From NCBI RefSeq assembly GCF_012689525.1, contig NZ_CP051515.1:1488001-1552000 (forward strand): a stretch of DNA of 64,000 bases, given 5' to 3'. Positions within the stretch are counted from its first letter, which is position 1, and each line of letters starts with the position of its first letter. The notes under the pieces are model-generated. The model did no database searches. It was not told where the DNA came from and worked only from the letters and a program-made list of their open reading frames with translations. Origin of the DNA: Paraburkholderia aromaticivorans (GTDB lineage Bacteria; Pseudomonadota; Gammaproteobacteria; Burkholderiales; Burkholderiaceae). Positions 35,673 through 46,190 of the stretch are shown here, piece after piece. Made by a program: the position numbers and the translations under genes.

Positions 35673-37967
35673 TTACGCTGTCAATTCATCCGGCTGCTTC
35701 GCCGCCAGCTTGACGCGCAATGCCTTGGCGGCCCGAACCATATTCGTCAGCGCCGCTTCCGTTTCCGGCCAGCCGCGCGTCTTCAGCCCGCAATCCGGAT
35801 TGACCCACAGACGTTCGGCGGGAATCACCTCGCACGCGCGTTCCAGCAGACGTTGCATGGCTTGCGCATCCGGCACGCGCGGCGAGTGGATATCGTAGAC
35901 ACCCGGGCCGATTTCGTTCGGATACGCGAAGGCACCGAAGCCGTCGAGCAGTTCCATTGCCGAGCGCGAGGTCTCGATGGTGATCACGTCGGCATCCATG
36001 GCGGCGATCGACGGCAGAATGTCGTTGAACTCCGAATAGCACATATGCGTATGAATCTGCGTTTGATCGGCGACGCCCGCTGCTGAAATGCGGAACACGC
36101 GCGTGGCCCATTCCAGATACGTGGCCCAATCGGCACGACGCAACGGCAAGCCTTCACGGAAAGCCGGCTCGTCGATCTGGATGATGCGAATGCCGGCCTT
36201 TTCCAGATCCACGACCTCGTCGCGGATCGCGAGCGCGAGTTGCAGCGCGGTGGTCGAGCGCGGCTGGTCGTCGCGCACGAACGACCATTGCAGCATCGTC
36301 ACCGGACCGGTCAGCATACCTTTCATCAGACGCTGCGTGAGCGATTGCGCGTAGCGTGTGGTCTCGACCGTCATCGGTTCGGGACGGTAGACGTCGCCGT
36401 AAATGATCGGCGGTTTTACGCAGCGCGAACCGTAACTTTGCACCCAGCCGTTTTCCGTGAACGCATAGCCCCACAACTGTTCGCCGAAATATTCGACCAT
36501 GTCGTTGCGTTCGGCTTCGCCGTGCACCAGTACGTCGAGGCCCAGCTCCTCCTGCTTGCGCACGGCGATCTCGATCTCGGCGCGCATGCGCTGCAGATAG
36601 TCGAGCGCGCGCAGTTCGCCGCGCTTGTAGGCGGCGCGCGCCTGGCGGATTGCCGGCGTTTGCGGGAACGAGCCGATCGTGGTGGTCGGCAGGAGCGGCA
36701 GGCCGAGCGCTTCGCGCTGCAGGCGATTGCGTTCGGCGAACGGGCTTTGCCGGTCGGCCATCGCGCTGCTCACCGCGGCCACGCGTTTTTGCACGAGCGC
36801 GTTGACCACCGCGTTGGAACTGCGGCGTGCTTCGAGCGCGCGGTCGGCGGCGGCGAGCGTTACTTCGGCCGCGGCGGGGTCACGCAAGGCGAGGGCGAGT
36901 GTGGCGACTTCGTCGAGTTTTTCGGTGGCGAAGGCGAGCCAGGATTTCAGATCGGCGTCGAGTTTTTTCTCCGCGTCGAGCGAGACCGGCACATGCAGCA
37001 ACGAGCACGACGACGATACCCACAGGCGCTCGCCGAACTCCTCATGCAAGGCCTGCAACGATTCGACGATCTCGCCGAGATCCGCGCGCCAGATATTGCG
37101 GCCATCGATCACGCCGGCCGACAACACCGCGTGCGCGGGCAACGCCGCGCGCCACGCGTCGAGTTGCTGCGGGGCGCGCACAAGGTCCACATGCACGCCA
37201 GCGACGGGCAGCGCAGCCACACGCGGCGCGTGCTCCGCGGCGCTTTCGAAGTACGTGGCCAGCAGCACTTTCACGCCCGACGTGCCGAGCACGTCATACG
37301 CGGCGGAAAAGGCTTCGACCCATTCGGTGGGCAGATCGACGCACAAGGCCGGCTCGTCCAACTGCACCCATTCGATGCCGCGCTGCTTGAGCGTGTCCAG
37401 CAGACAGCCGTAGCGGATCACGAGCTTCGGCAGCAACGACAAACGGTCGAAGCCCGCGACATGGCTCTTCGACAGCCACAGATAAGTGATCGGCCCGATC
37501 AGCACCGGCTTGACCGGCAGATTCAGCGCGAGCGCTTCATCGATCTCGTCGAACAGCCACTCGACGCCGCCGTCGAAACTCGTCTGCGGTCCCAGCTCGG
37601 GGACCAGGTAGTGGTAGTTCGTATCGAACCATTTGGTCATTTCCATGGCCGGTTGCGCGGCGTTGCCGCGCGCGAGCTCGTAGTACTGGGCAAGCGACAA
37701 CGTCTTCGGATCGAAGCCGAACCGCTGCGGCAATGCACCGAGCAGCGCGCTCAGATTGAGCATCTGGTCGTAGTACGCGAAATCGCCGACGGTGACGAAA
37801 TCCAGCCTGGCGTCCTGCTGCAATTGCCAATGACGGGCGCGCAGTTCACGCGCGACGCCACGCAGATACTGTTCGTCCGATTCGCCGCGCCAGAACGATT
37901 CCTGTGCGAATTTCAGTTCGCGCTGCGCGCCGATGCGAGGAAAACCGGGAATATGCGTGCGGGCCAT
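35673..37967 (-). CDS. metE: Cobalamin-independent methionine synthase
   Basis: Transfers a methyl group from methyltetrahydropteroyl-triglutamate to homocysteine. At 764 residues it has the full length of MetE. Seen: N-terminal [30 protein letters not shown], and zinc ligands in [10 protein letters not shown] plus the late cysteine in [14 protein letters not shown] seven bases before the ATG supports the start. It is divergent from metR across 135 bases that contain a MetR-like site but no B12 riboswitch, although cobalamin genes are the next neighbours. Confidence 0.97.
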   Translation of the reverse strand: MARTHIPGFPRIGAQRELKFAQESFWRGESDEQYLRGVARELRARHWQLQQDARLDFVTVGDFAYYDQMLNLSALLGALPQRFGFDPKTLSLAQYYELARGNAAQPAMEMTKWFDTNYHYLVPELGPQTSFDGGVEWLFDEIDEALALNLPVKPVLIGPITYLWLSKSHVAGFDRLSLLPKLVIRYGCLLDTLKQRGIEWVQLDEPALCVDLPTEWVEAFSAAYDVLGTSGVKVLLATYFESAAEHAPRVAALPVAGVHVDLVRAPQQLDAWRAALPAHAVLSAGVIDGRNIWRADLGEIVESLQALHEEFGERLWVSSSCSLLHVPVSLDAEKKLDADLKSWLAFATEKLDEVATLALALRDPAAAEVTLAAADRALEARRSSNAVVNALVQKRVAAVSSAMADRQSPFAERNRLQREALGLPLLPTTTIGSFPQTPAIRQARAAYKRGELRALDYLQRMRAEIEIAVRKQEELGLDVLVHGEAERNDMVEYFGEQLWGYAFTENGWVQSYGSRCVKPPIIYGDVYRPEPMTVETTRYAQSLTQRLMKGMLTGPVTMLQWSFVRDDQPRSTTALQLALAIRDEVVDLEKAGIRIIQIDEPAFREGLPLRRADWATYLEWATRVFRISAAGVADQTQIHTHMCYSEFNDILPSIAAMDADVITIETSRSAMELLDGFGAFAYPNEIGPGVYDIHSPRVPDAQAMQRLLERACEVIPAERLWVNPDCGLKTRGWPETEAALTNMVRAAKALRVKLAAKQPDELTA

Positions 37968-38054
37968 GTGAAGTCCTGTTGTTCGTTGTGTGAATTGGCG
38001 CCCAGTGTGAAAGTCGCGCTATGATTCATCAAGCGACATGTTTTCACCAATGTA

Positions 38055-38067
38055 TGAGCCAGATTCA
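38055..38067. promoter_or_regulatory. Candidate MetR operator
   Basis: TGAGCCAGATTCA differs at one base from the enterobacterial MetR consensus TGAANNNNNTTCA. It lies in the metE-metR divergent gap, 88 bases before metE and 36 bases before metR. Confidence 0.5.
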
Positions 38068-38102
38068 TATCAAACCTTATTCGTTCAAAGCGGAGCCATT
38101 CC

Positions 38103-39035
38103 ATGCTTGAGCTTCGTCACTTGCGTTCACTGATTGCCATTGCCGAGTCGGGCAAATTGGTAGCGGCTGCCGAGCGCGTGCATCTGAGCCAGTCCGCGCT
38201 CTCGCATCAGATTCGCGATATCGAGGCGCACTATGAGGTGTCGCTGTTCGAGCGCACCAAACAGGGCTTGCGCTTCACCGCGGCCGGCGAGCGGCTGCTT
38301 GCGCTCGGCCGCGAAACGATCGCGGCGGTGAGCGCGGCGGAGCGCGATCTCGTGCGCCTGAAGGGCGATACGCGCGGCGAGTTGCGCATCGTGCTGGAAT
38401 GCCATACCTGCTTCGACTGGCTGATGCCGGTGATGGACGAATTCCGCCGGCGCTGGCCGGAAGTCGAAGTGGACCTCGTCGCCGGGTTCCACGCGGATCC
38501 GTTGCGTTTGCTGAGCGACGGCAAAGCCGATGTGGTGATCGGCTCGAAACCGGCCACGCGGCGCAACCTGCATATCGCGCCGCTGTTCCGCTTCGAGATT
38601 CTGGTGGTGATGGCCAATGAGCATCGGCTGCGCAACAAGCGTCGGGTGGCGTCGGACGATCTGCGCGACGAGACGTTGATTACCTATCCGGTGCCCGAGG
38701 CGCGCATCGATCTGATCCGGCAGGTGCTGGAGCCGGCCGGCATCAAACTCGAACGGCGCACGGCGGAACTGACCATCGCCATCATGCAACTGGTGGCGAG
38801 CCGCCGCGGGATCGCGGCGCTGCCGAACTGGGGCGTGAAAAACTACGTCGATCACGATTACGTGCTGGCCAAACGCGTCGGCACGGAGGGACTGTGGAGC
38901 GAACTGTACGCGGTGGCCGCGAAAGGCTTCGCGAACCGGCCTTATTTCGATGATTTCGTCACGATCGTGCGCGACACCTGCGCCGCGCAACTCGACGGCA
39001 TCGAGTTGCTGACGGCGGAAGGCCAGGCGGCCTGA
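38103..39035 (+). CDS. metR: MetR-type LysR regulator of methionine synthesis
   Basis: A 310-residue LysR protein (MLELRHLRSLIAIAESGKLVAAAERVHLSQSALSHQI) with the CHTCFDWLMPVMDEFR segment that marks MetR among LysR proteins. Divergent pairing with metE is the classical layout: MetR with homocysteine as co-inducer activates metE. The effector domain spans about 90-300. Confidence 0.93.
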   Translation: MLELRHLRSLIAIAESGKLVAAAERVHLSQSALSHQIRDIEAHYEVSLFERTKQGLRFTAAGERLLALGRETIAAVSAAERDLVRLKGDTRGELRIVLECHTCFDWLMPVMDEFRRRWPEVEVDLVAGFHADPLRLLSDGKADVVIGSKPATRRNLHIAPLFRFEILVVMANEHRLRNKRRVASDDLRDETLITYPVPEARIDLIRQVLEPAGIKLERRTAELTIAIMQLVASRRGIAALPNWGVKNYVDHDYVLAKRVGTEGLWSELYAVAAKGFANRPYFDDFVTIVRDTCAAQLDGIELLTAEGQAA

Positions 39036-39062
39036 CGAGCGCGCGGCTCGCTCAACGGCGCT

Positions 39063-40163
39063 TCAAGAACCCGATTTCAACTGCGCCCACAAACGGCCTT
39101 CCAGTCGCTTGATCTGCGCGGGCAAAGGCTTGAGCAGAAACAGCGTTTTCAGCACGGGCTCCGGCGGATACACGGTCGGGTCGTTGAGAATTTCCGGCCG
39201 CACGAATTTGCGCGCGGCGGCATCCGCGTTCGGATAGAACACGGTGTTGGTAATGTCGGCGTGCACTTCGGGTCGCTCGATATAGTTGATCCAGTCGAGC
39301 GCCGCTTCGGGATGCGGCGCATCTTTCGGGATCGCCATCATGTCGAACCAGACCGGTGCGCCGCCTTGCGGAATGAAGTACTTGACCTCGTAACTCTTGC
39401 CGGCTTCACGCGCGCGATGGCTTGCCATCGACACATCGCCCGACCAGCTCAGCGCGAAGCAGATATCGTCGCCCGCCAGATCGTTGATGTAGCTCGTCGC
39501 GTTGAACTGCGTGATATAAGGGCGGATCTTTTTCAGCGCGTCGTACGCGGCCTGATAGTCGGCCGGATTCTCGCTGTTCGGGTCGCGGCCGAGATAGTGC
39601 AGCGCGACCGCGAACACATCGGACGGTGCGTCGAGCACGGAGACGCCGCAACTTTTCAGTTTGCTCAGGTACTCGGGCTTGAACAGGATGTCCCAGTTAT
39701 CGAGGGGCATCTCGCTGCCGAGAAGTTTCTTCACGCGGGTGACGTTGTAGCCGAGCCCCGTCGTGCCCCATGCCCACGGCACCGCGTACTGATTGCCGGG
39801 GTCCGCGTCGGCGACGAGTTTTAGCAGATTGCGGTCGAGGTTCACCAGATTCGGCAGCTTCGATTTGTCGAGCTTCTGATAGATGCCGGCTTCGATCTGC
39901 TTGGCGAGAAAGTTCGAGGTCGGCACCACGACGTCGTAGCCGGTCGAGCCGGTCAACAGTTTGGCCTGCAAGGTTTCGTCGCCGTCGTACACGTCGTAGC
40001 GCACGTGAATGCCGGACTCTTTTTCGAAGTTCGGCACGGTGTCTTTCGCGATGTAGTCAGCCCAGTTGTACAGGTTGAGCTGTTTTTCGTCGGCGTGCGA
40101 GGCGGCGCTGAATGCGCCGAGCAGCAAGGCGGCCAGAAGCGGTTTCATCGTGGTGCGGAGCAT
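39063..40163 (-). CDS. Polyamine-type ABC transporter substrate-binding protein (PotF/PotD-like)
   Basis: A 366-residue periplasmic binding protein with a Sec signal peptide (LLAALLLGAFSAASHA) and the family start LNLYNWADYIAKDTVPNFE. Motifs GYDVVVPTSNFLAKQIEAG and WAWGTTGLGYNV are typical of putrescine/spermidine binders. No permease or ATPase genes follow, so the transporter core must be elsewhere or shared. It starts 46 bases after the agmatinase gene on the same strand. ATG 40163 is chosen; ATG 40178 is possible. Confidence 0.88.
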   Translation of the reverse strand: MLRTTMKPLLAALLLGAFSAASHADEKQLNLYNWADYIAKDTVPNFEKESGIHVRYDVYDGDETLQAKLLTGSTGYDVVVPTSNFLAKQIEAGIYQKLDKSKLPNLVNLDRNLLKLVADADPGNQYAVPWAWGTTGLGYNVTRVKKLLGSEMPLDNWDILFKPEYLSKLKSCGVSVLDAPSDVFAVALHYLGRDPNSENPADYQAAYDALKKIRPYITQFNATSYINDLAGDDICFALSWSGDVSMASHRAREAGKSYEVKYFIPQGGAPVWFDMMAIPKDAPHPEAALDWINYIERPEVHADITNTVFYPNADAAARKFVRPEILNDPTVYPPEPVLKTLFLLKPLPAQIKRLEGRLWAQLKSGS

Positions 40164-40209
40164 GGTGGGTGATCTCATCCGGAAAGGGTTCAACGGGTCG
40201 TGGGCGCGC

Positions 40210-41187
40210 TTATAGACGCGTGAGGCGTTGCAGCTTCTGATTGCGCATCAGGCACAGCATGTCCGACGCGAGATGCGCGGCGGCGAGAGCGGTCACGTCG
40301 CTGTGGTCGTAGGGCGGCGACACTTCCACCACGTCCGCGCCCACCAGGTTCACGGCGCCCAGCGCGCGTACGATCTCCAACGCTTGCGCCGAACTCAGGC
40401 CGCCCGCCACCGGCGTGCCCGTGCCGGGCGCGAACGCCGGGTCGAGACAGTCGATATCGAAGGTCAGGTAAGTGGGCGCGGTGCCGACAATGGACAGCAC
40501 TTCGTCGATCGTGGCTTGCGTGCCGTTGCGATGGACCCACGGCGCATCGAGAATGCGCACGCCCATGAAGTCGTCGTTCCATGTGCGAATGCCGATCTGC
40601 ACCGAGCGCGCGGGATCGATCAGCCCTTCACGGATCGCCTTGTAGAACATCGTGCCGTGGTTCAGCGAGTCGGGGTTGTCGTCCGGCCAGGTATCGCAAT
40701 GCGCGTCGAAATGGATCAGGCTCAGCGGCTTGCCGTATTTCTCGACGTGCGCGACCAGCAGCGGATACGTGATGTAGTGGTCGCCGCCGAACGTCAGCAT
40801 GCGCGTGCCGGTGGCGAGAATGCCGCGGGCGTGCGCGATGATCGCGTCGCGAATGCCCGACGGGTTGTGCGCGTCGAACCAGCAGTCGCCGTAGTCGACC
40901 ACGTTCAGATGGTCGAAAGGATCGACGCCCCACGGAAACGCGCCGAGTTCCGCGAGTTGCACCGAGGCGGCGCGCACGCCCGCCGGGCCGAAGCGCGTGC
41001 CGGGACGGAAGGTCGTGGCGAGATCGAGCGGAATGCCGGAGACGGCGACGTCCACGCCGGTGAGGTCGCGCGAGTAAGGGCGGCGCATGAAAGACAGCAC
41101 GCCCGCATAGGTCGGCGCGGCTGGTTGGCCGCCGTCTTGGGCGGGGCTTTTGAGGTAAGGGTGCAGCGCGTTCAGATTCAGGGTCAT
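40210..41187 (-). CDS. speB: Agmatinase / ureohydrolase family protein
   Basis: A manganese-dependent ureohydrolase of 325 residues. It would cleave agmatine to putrescine and urea. The binuclear metal ligands are visible in TFGGDHYITYP, IHFDAHCDTW and TFDIDCLDPAFAPG. The substrate could also be a guanidino acid, since several ureohydrolases share these motifs, but the neighbouring polyamine-binding protein favours agmatine. The ATG at 41187 (MTLNLNALHPY) is the first sensible start. Divergent from a LysR gene. Confidence 0.9.
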   Translation of the reverse strand: MTLNLNALHPYLKSPAQDGGQPAAPTYAGVLSFMRRPYSRDLTGVDVAVSGIPLDLATTFRPGTRFGPAGVRAASVQLAELGAFPWGVDPFDHLNVVDYGDCWFDAHNPSGIRDAIIAHARGILATGTRMLTFGGDHYITYPLLVAHVEKYGKPLSLIHFDAHCDTWPDDNPDSLNHGTMFYKAIREGLIDPARSVQIGIRTWNDDFMGVRILDAPWVHRNGTQATIDEVLSIVGTAPTYLTFDIDCLDPAFAPGTGTPVAGGLSSAQALEIVRALGAVNLVGADVVEVSPPYDHSDVTALAAAHLASDMLCLMRNQKLQRLTRL

Positions 41188-41349
41188 ACGGAGCGATCCA
41201 GTCGGTTTGAATGAGGCGCCCGTCGCACAAATATTTCTCATGTCTGCAAGAGTTAGCGAAGTACCGGCGAGATATGCGTGACGGGCAACTGGAGCTATGA
41301 TTGCGGGGAAAAATTCTCGCGAAAAGCGAAGAATCTTGCTGGAAGTATC

Positions 41350-41364
41350 GATATTTCTAATATC
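41350..41364. promoter_or_regulatory. Candidate operator dyad in the speB-lysR gap
   Basis: GATATT-TCT-AATATC, a perfect 6-bp inverted repeat 15 bases before the LysR start, in an AT-rich patch. It may be a LysR site or overlap the regulator's own promoter. Confidence 0.35.
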
Positions 41365-41379
41365 TCACCCAACCAGACG

Positions 41380-42267
41380 ATGCGCAGACTCCCACCCTTG
41401 CAAGCCTTGCTCGCCTTCGACGCCGCCGCGCGTCTCGGTAGCTTCACGCGCGCCGCGCAGGAACTGGCGCTGACGCAATCGGCGATCAGCCATCAGATCC
41501 AGCAACTCGAGGAATGGACCGGGCAGCCGCTGTTTCGTCGCATCGGCCGCGGCGTGGCGCTGACGGCCGCTGGCACGCTGTACGCGCAAACCGTGACGAC
41601 GGCGCTCGCCACGCTCGCCGACGGGCGCGATCGCATCGAGCCGTATGGCAATCCGGATTCGGTGATTCTCGTGTGCGCGCCGCAATTCGCCTCAGGCTGG
41701 CTGATGCCCCGCATGCGAGCGTTCGCCGAGGCGTTGCCCGCGCTGGAGCTTTGGCTCGTGACCGGTGAGGAGGTCAACGAGATTGACCGTGTGGATGTCG
41801 ATCTGGTCGTGTCGTCGAAGGCCATTCGTACGCCGGAAGTGGTGTGCGAGCCATTGCTGGAAGAAGCGGCCGTGGCGATCTGCGGACCGGTGACGGCGCG
41901 CCGTCTGCGCGACGCGCCGTTTCCCGATGTCTTGACGCAAGCGCCGTTGCTGGTGCACGAGGCGCATCCCGAATGGGCGCCGTGGCTGCCCGAATTGAAG
42001 CGCGGCGGCTTGCGCACGCGCCGGGCGATCACGGTCAGCGATCCGCGTTTTCTCGTAGCCGCCGCGGAGCAGGAAGCGGGCGTCGCGATGGTGTCGCGAC
42101 TCGACGCGGGCGATGCGTTGACGAACCGCCGCGTCGAAGTCCTGCCGCAAGTGCCGGGCTTCGCGCTCGCGCCGCTCTGGCTGATGCGCTCGGCGCAGCC
42201 GGCGCGCTCGGCCGCAGTGGATGCGGTTCACGCGTGGATGATCGCGCTGTGCCGCGACGTGCAATGA
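41380..42267 (+). CDS. LysR-family regulator (GcvA-like), divergent from speB
   Basis: A 295-residue LysR protein of the GcvA type (MRRLPPLQALLAFDAAARLGSF, LTQSAISHQIQQLEEWTG, LFRRIGRGVALT). The effector domain includes APQFASGWLMPRM. The divergent layout with agmatinase and the polyamine binder suggests it regulates them. The ATG at 41380 is preferred over the longer frame, because homologues start at MRRLPPL. Confidence 0.9.
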   Translation: MRRLPPLQALLAFDAAARLGSFTRAAQELALTQSAISHQIQQLEEWTGQPLFRRIGRGVALTAAGTLYAQTVTTALATLADGRDRIEPYGNPDSVILVCAPQFASGWLMPRMRAFAEALPALELWLVTGEEVNEIDRVDVDLVVSSKAIRTPEVVCEPLLEEAAVAICGPVTARRLRDAPFPDVLTQAPLLVHEAHPEWAPWLPELKRGGLRTRRAITVSDPRFLVAAAEQEAGVAMVSRLDAGDALTNRRVEVLPQVPGFALAPLWLMRSAQPARSAAVDAVHAWMIALCRDVQ

Positions 42268-42385
42268 GCGCGCTGTCGATCGACGGCGTGACAGGGAAAG
42301 AGCATGATGCATCGCCGGTGCGCACCGCCTGAAATTTCGCAAGCTCTGCACCGTCTTGCGGCCGCGATGCCGCTATCCTAGCGCC

Positions 42386-43279
42386 ATGATGAAGCCCAGC
42401 ACCGAACGTGATTACCGCCGACGGATCGCCCGCGTGGTCGAGGCGATTCTGCTCGAACCCGGCGCGCACCACACGCTGGAGAGCCTCGCCGCGGTGGCGC
42501 TTCTGTCGCCGTTTCATTTTCATCGCGTCTACCGGGCGCTGACGGGCGAGAGCGTCGTGGAGACCGTGCAACGTCTGCGGCTTGCGCAAGCGGCGCAACG
42601 GCTGACCGATGCCGCCGCTTCGGTCACCACGGTCGCGCACGATGCCGGCTACAACAGCCCGCAAGCTTTCGCGCGTGCGTTTCGCGGCTTCACCGGCGTC
42701 TCGCCGAGCGAATTCAAGGCACGGCAGAAACGTCTGGCCGAGCCATGCATGGGCCGGACGGCGGACGCACAGCTCAGCGCGTCGAGGAACGACGCCCCGG
42801 CTCCGGCGTTGCCTGCCGTCGAACTCACGGAGATCGCGCCGTTCGATGTGCTCAGTCTTCGGCACGACGGGCCGGTCGCGACCATCGGCCAGACCTTCCG
42901 CTCGCTCATCACGATGCTGCGCTGCGACGAAAACGCTGTGATGGATCAGCGCGTGGGCGTCTGCGTGCGCGATCCCGCGGTGAAGGATAGCTTCAGCTAT
43001 CGCGCGGCGATTGTCGCTGGGCCGCATGACGTGCCGGTCGAAGCGAGCGAGGCAGTCGAACCTTTGCGGCTCGAAGGCGGACTGTATGCGGTGCATCGGC
43101 TGATCGGCCCGTATGCGCTGGTCTCGCCGACCTTTCGCGCACTTTACGGCGGCTGGCTGCCGCAAAGCGGCTTTCTGCGCGACCGGCGTCCCGCTCTGGA
43201 GCTGTATCGCAATCCCCTGGTCGCCGGTCTGCAGCAGACGTGCGTGACCGACCTGATGATTCCTATCCGCAAGGACTGA
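42386..43279 (+). CDS. AraC-family regulator with GyrI-like effector domain
   Basis: A 297-residue protein with the AraC double helix-turn-helix at the N-terminus (HHTLESLAAVALLSPFHFHRVYRALTG; AHDAGYNSPQAFARAFRGFTGVSPSEFK) and a C-terminal GyrI/SOUL-like small-molecule-binding domain (about 150-297, ending LMIPIRKD). This order is that of the Rob/SoxS-like MDR regulators with an effector module. Two tandem ATGs start it. The hydrolase gene follows after two bases, so the two are one transcript. Confidence 0.9.
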   Translation: MMKPSTERDYRRRIARVVEAILLEPGAHHTLESLAAVALLSPFHFHRVYRALTGESVVETVQRLRLAQAAQRLTDAAASVTTVAHDAGYNSPQAFARAFRGFTGVSPSEFKARQKRLAEPCMGRTADAQLSASRNDAPAPALPAVELTEIAPFDVLSLRHDGPVATIGQTFRSLITMLRCDENAVMDQRVGVCVRDPAVKDSFSYRAAIVAGPHDVPVEASEAVEPLRLEGGLYAVHRLIGPYALVSPTFRALYGGWLPQSGFLRDRRPALELYRNPLVAGLQQTCVTDLMIPIRKD

Positions 43280-43281
43280 CC

Positions 43282-44406
43282 ATGTTTCGTGTGAGCTGTG
43301 CCGTCATCGCCGCCATGGCGTGCACGGCGGTGTTGTGCTGGGCAGACGCCGTGTCGGCGGATCAGGCCGACTTGCATGTGGGCGAGACGACGCGCGTGTT
43401 TCATCCTGCCGTGGCCCGCAACTGGCGTGGGGCGAAAATTGAGGCGCTGGTGACGCGCATCTGGTATCCGGTCGATACGTCGGTGCCGCAGACGCCGCGC
43501 GAGATCGGCGCGCCCGGTCAGCCGATCTTTCACGGCCACGCCGCCGCCGACGATGCGCCGCTCTCGACCGCGCGCCCCAGCTATCCGCTGCTGGTGCTCT
43601 CGCACGGCACGGGTGGCACCGCCGACAGTCTCGACTGGCTGGCCGCGGCGCTCGCCGCGCAAGGCTATATCGTGGCCGGCACCAATCATCCGGGCAACAC
43701 CGCGGCGGCGCCGATGACGCGCGACGGCTTCATGCTCTGGTGGGAGCGCGCCACCGACGCGAGCGAAGTGCTCGACGGCGTGCTCGCCGATCCGATGCTC
43801 GGGCCGCATGTGGACCGCGAGCGGATCGGCGCGGTGGGGTTCTCGCTGGGCGGTTACACGGTGCTCGAACTGGCGGGCGCGCGGACCAATCTGCAGGCGT
43901 TCGAGCGCTTCTGCACATCGCCCCAGGCCGACGCCATCTGCCATCCACCGGAAGCGGCGCGGATCAGCGATGCATCAGGCGCAGCGCTCTTGACGCTCGA
44001 CGATCTTTCGCCGGAGGCCAAGGCGTCGCGCGCACGCTCCGGCGCGTCGTATCGGGATCCGCGCGTCAAAGCTGTGTTCGCCATGGCGCCCGCGCTCGGC
44101 GAAGCCTTTGACAGCAACTCGTTTGCCGACGTGACGATTCCCGTCTCGCTGCTCGCGGGTGAGGCCGACGTCACCGCGCCGGTGGCCACCAATATTCACC
44201 GCATCGCAGGGTTGATGCCCAAAGCGCATGTCGAGATGGTGCCGGGCGCGTCGCATTACACGTTCATGGACACCTGTCTCGCCGACGTGGTCGCGCATCT
44301 CGCGGGCATTTGCCAGGACGGACCGGGCGTCGATCGCGATGCGGTGCATGCGCTGGCCGCTGACCGGGCGATCCGATTTTTCGCGGCGACCTTGCCCGCG
44401 CGCTGA
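43282..44406 (+). CDS. Exported alpha/beta hydrolase (dienelactone hydrolase-like)
   Basis: A 374-residue hydrolase with a signal peptide (VIAAMACTAVLCWADAVSA). The nucleophile elbow is GFSLGGYT, the oxyanion region LSHGTGGTADS, and the late histidine lies in PGASHYTFMD; an acidic residue is near LLAGEADVTAP. It resembles platelet-activating-factor acetylhydrolase/dienelactone hydrolase-like proteins annotated in many Burkholderiaceae. The substrate is unknown. Operon with the AraC regulator. Confidence 0.82.
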   Translation: MFRVSCAVIAAMACTAVLCWADAVSADQADLHVGETTRVFHPAVARNWRGAKIEALVTRIWYPVDTSVPQTPREIGAPGQPIFHGHAAADDAPLSTARPSYPLLVLSHGTGGTADSLDWLAAALAAQGYIVAGTNHPGNTAAAPMTRDGFMLWWERATDASEVLDGVLADPMLGPHVDRERIGAVGFSLGGYTVLELAGARTNLQAFERFCTSPQADAICHPPEAARISDASGAALLTLDDLSPEAKASRARSGASYRDPRVKAVFAMAPALGEAFDSNSFADVTIPVSLLAGEADVTAPVATNIHRIAGLMPKAHVEMVPGASHYTFMDTCLADVVAHLAGICQDGPGVDRDAVHALAADRAIRFFAATLPAR

Positions 44407-44481
44407 CGCTAACAGAAGTGCGTGAGCGCTATCGAACAGAGCGTGGCAGCGGGCAGTACGCCGCCGCGCCCACCACGCATC

Positions 44482-45975
44482 TCAATCCTCCAGCGGCGCC
44501 AACGCTTCGATCGGCATCGTCCTCTCACCGCCGATTCTGATCGTCGGCACGAACAGCAGCAGCGCGACTACGAAGATCGCGATGACGAAGAGCGAAATGA
44601 ACGTGAGGTGCAGCGACTGATGCAGCACCGTGCGGATCATGTCGCTGTCGCCGAGACTGGCGGCCTGATTCTGCAGCAGCGCCTTCAACTGATCCGACGT
44701 GACCACGGCCACGCCCTTCGAATGACTGAGCCCGAAGTTGAGCACCGCGCCGAACAGCGTCGCGCCCAACGTGCTGCCGAGATTGCGCGAAAACAGATTC
44801 GACGCGGTCGCGCTGCCGCGTTCGTCCATGCGAACGATCTCCTGAATCAGAATCAGGCAACTGACGCTCGACGTGCCCATGCCGAAGCCCATGATCAGCG
44901 AGCCGAACGCGGCGACGAGCGGCGAGCCGCCGGGCGACAGAAACAGCAGCAACAGCGCGCCGAGCGGAATGAACGCGCTGCCGCCGATCAGAATGCGCCG
45001 CAAGCCGAGGCGGTGAAACGACTTCGCCGCGAGCGTGGCGCCGGTCGGCCAGCCCACCATCATCATCGTCAAGGCGAGGCCGGCGATCACCGGCGAGCGA
45101 TGCAGCACGCCCTGCACATACATCGGCAGGAACGTGGTGGCGCCCATCAGGATCATGCCGGACAGCAAGGTCGCGCCGTTGGAGGCGGCAATCGGCCGGC
45201 GGCTCCATAGCGCGAAGGAGATCATCGGTTCAGCCGCGCGGCGCTCCTGCCACACGAACAGCAACACGCACAGTACAAAGACGGCGCCCGCCATCGAGGC
45301 TTGCGCGACACGGTCGTCGCCGGCGTAAGTGAGCGCCGTCATGAGCGCGGCGATCGCCGCCATGAACAGCGCCGCGCCGCCAAAATCGATCGAGGGGCGC
45401 GCATGCCGTTCCGATTCGCGCAGGAACGCGATGAAGCCCGCCGCGGAGGCGAGGCCGATCGGCACGTTCATCCAGAAGATCCATGCCCACGACATGTTGT
45501 GAATGATGAAGCCGCCGACCATCGGGCCCACCACCGCGGAAATCGCCCAGACGCTCGCGAGGTAGCCTTGCACCTTGCCGCGTTCGCGCGCGGGATAGAG
45601 ATCGGCGACGATGGTCAGCGTGACCGGCTGGATCGCGCCCGCGCCGACGCCCTGAATCAGACGGAACGCGATCATCGCCGGCATCGACCACGCGAAGCCG
45701 GCTAGCACCGAGCCGATCAGAAAGATCGCGATGCCGGCCAGCATGACCGGCTTGCGGCCGTACAGGTCGGCGAGTTTGCCGAAGACCACGGTCGTCGCGG
45801 TCTGGGTGAGCAGGAACGACGAGAAGACCCAGCTATACAGATGCAGATCGCCGAGTTGCGTGACGATCTGAGGCATGGCGGTGGAAACGATGGTGGCTTC
45901 GATGGCGACCATCGCCATGGACGCCATCACGGCGGCAATGACGAGAGGACGCGACGATTGCGGGTTGCGGGACAT
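44482..45975 (-). CDS. MFS drug:H+ antiporter, DHA2 (EmrB-like) family
   Basis: A 497-residue, 14-helix-type exporter. Motif A is visible as GKLADLYGRKPVML; motif C-like glycines occur in VVGPMVGGFIIHNMSWAWIFWMNVPIG, spread over the fifth and sixth helices. The C-terminal half contains GTSSVSCLILIQE and a long hydrophobic end. Expected role: efflux of toxic compounds across the inner membrane, possibly with an HlyD-type adaptor that is not present here. The ATG at 45975 (MSRNPQ) is chosen over an upstream extension. Convergent with the hydrolase gene. Confidence 0.9.
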   Translation of the reverse strand: MSRNPQSSRPLVIAAVMASMAMVAIEATIVSTAMPQIVTQLGDLHLYSWVFSSFLLTQTATTVVFGKLADLYGRKPVMLAGIAIFLIGSVLAGFAWSMPAMIAFRLIQGVGAGAIQPVTLTIVADLYPARERGKVQGYLASVWAISAVVGPMVGGFIIHNMSWAWIFWMNVPIGLASAAGFIAFLRESERHARPSIDFGGAALFMAAIAALMTALTYAGDDRVAQASMAGAVFVLCVLLFVWQERRAAEPMISFALWSRRPIAASNGATLLSGMILMGATTFLPMYVQGVLHRSPVIAGLALTMMMVGWPTGATLAAKSFHRLGLRRILIGGSAFIPLGALLLLFLSPGGSPLVAAFGSLIMGFGMGTSSVSCLILIQEIVRMDERGSATASNLFSRNLGSTLGATLFGAVLNFGLSHSKGVAVVTSDQLKALLQNQAASLGDSDMIRTVLHQSLHLTFISLFVIAIFVVALLLFVPTIRIGGERTMPIEALAPLED

Positions 45976-46190
45976 GGGCCAGGAGTTAGTATTAGGATAT
46001 AAGGCACGTCGGGCAGCGTGGCCATGGGCGGCCAAGCCGTGACGCATCAGCACGACCGTACGAGGACGGCCGGTGTCGAGTATGCACCCTGCTGAGAATG
46101 TGCGCTAACCCCGGGCGGCCTTGCGGACCACGTCGCCTTGGCACAGCGTTTGCGCGTTCGAAGCTTTCTTTCGACAAATGGAGGGTCATC

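Noticed and set aside
37968..38102. B12 riboswitch in front of metE
   Set aside because: No B12 box or conserved core; the gap is too short for the element.
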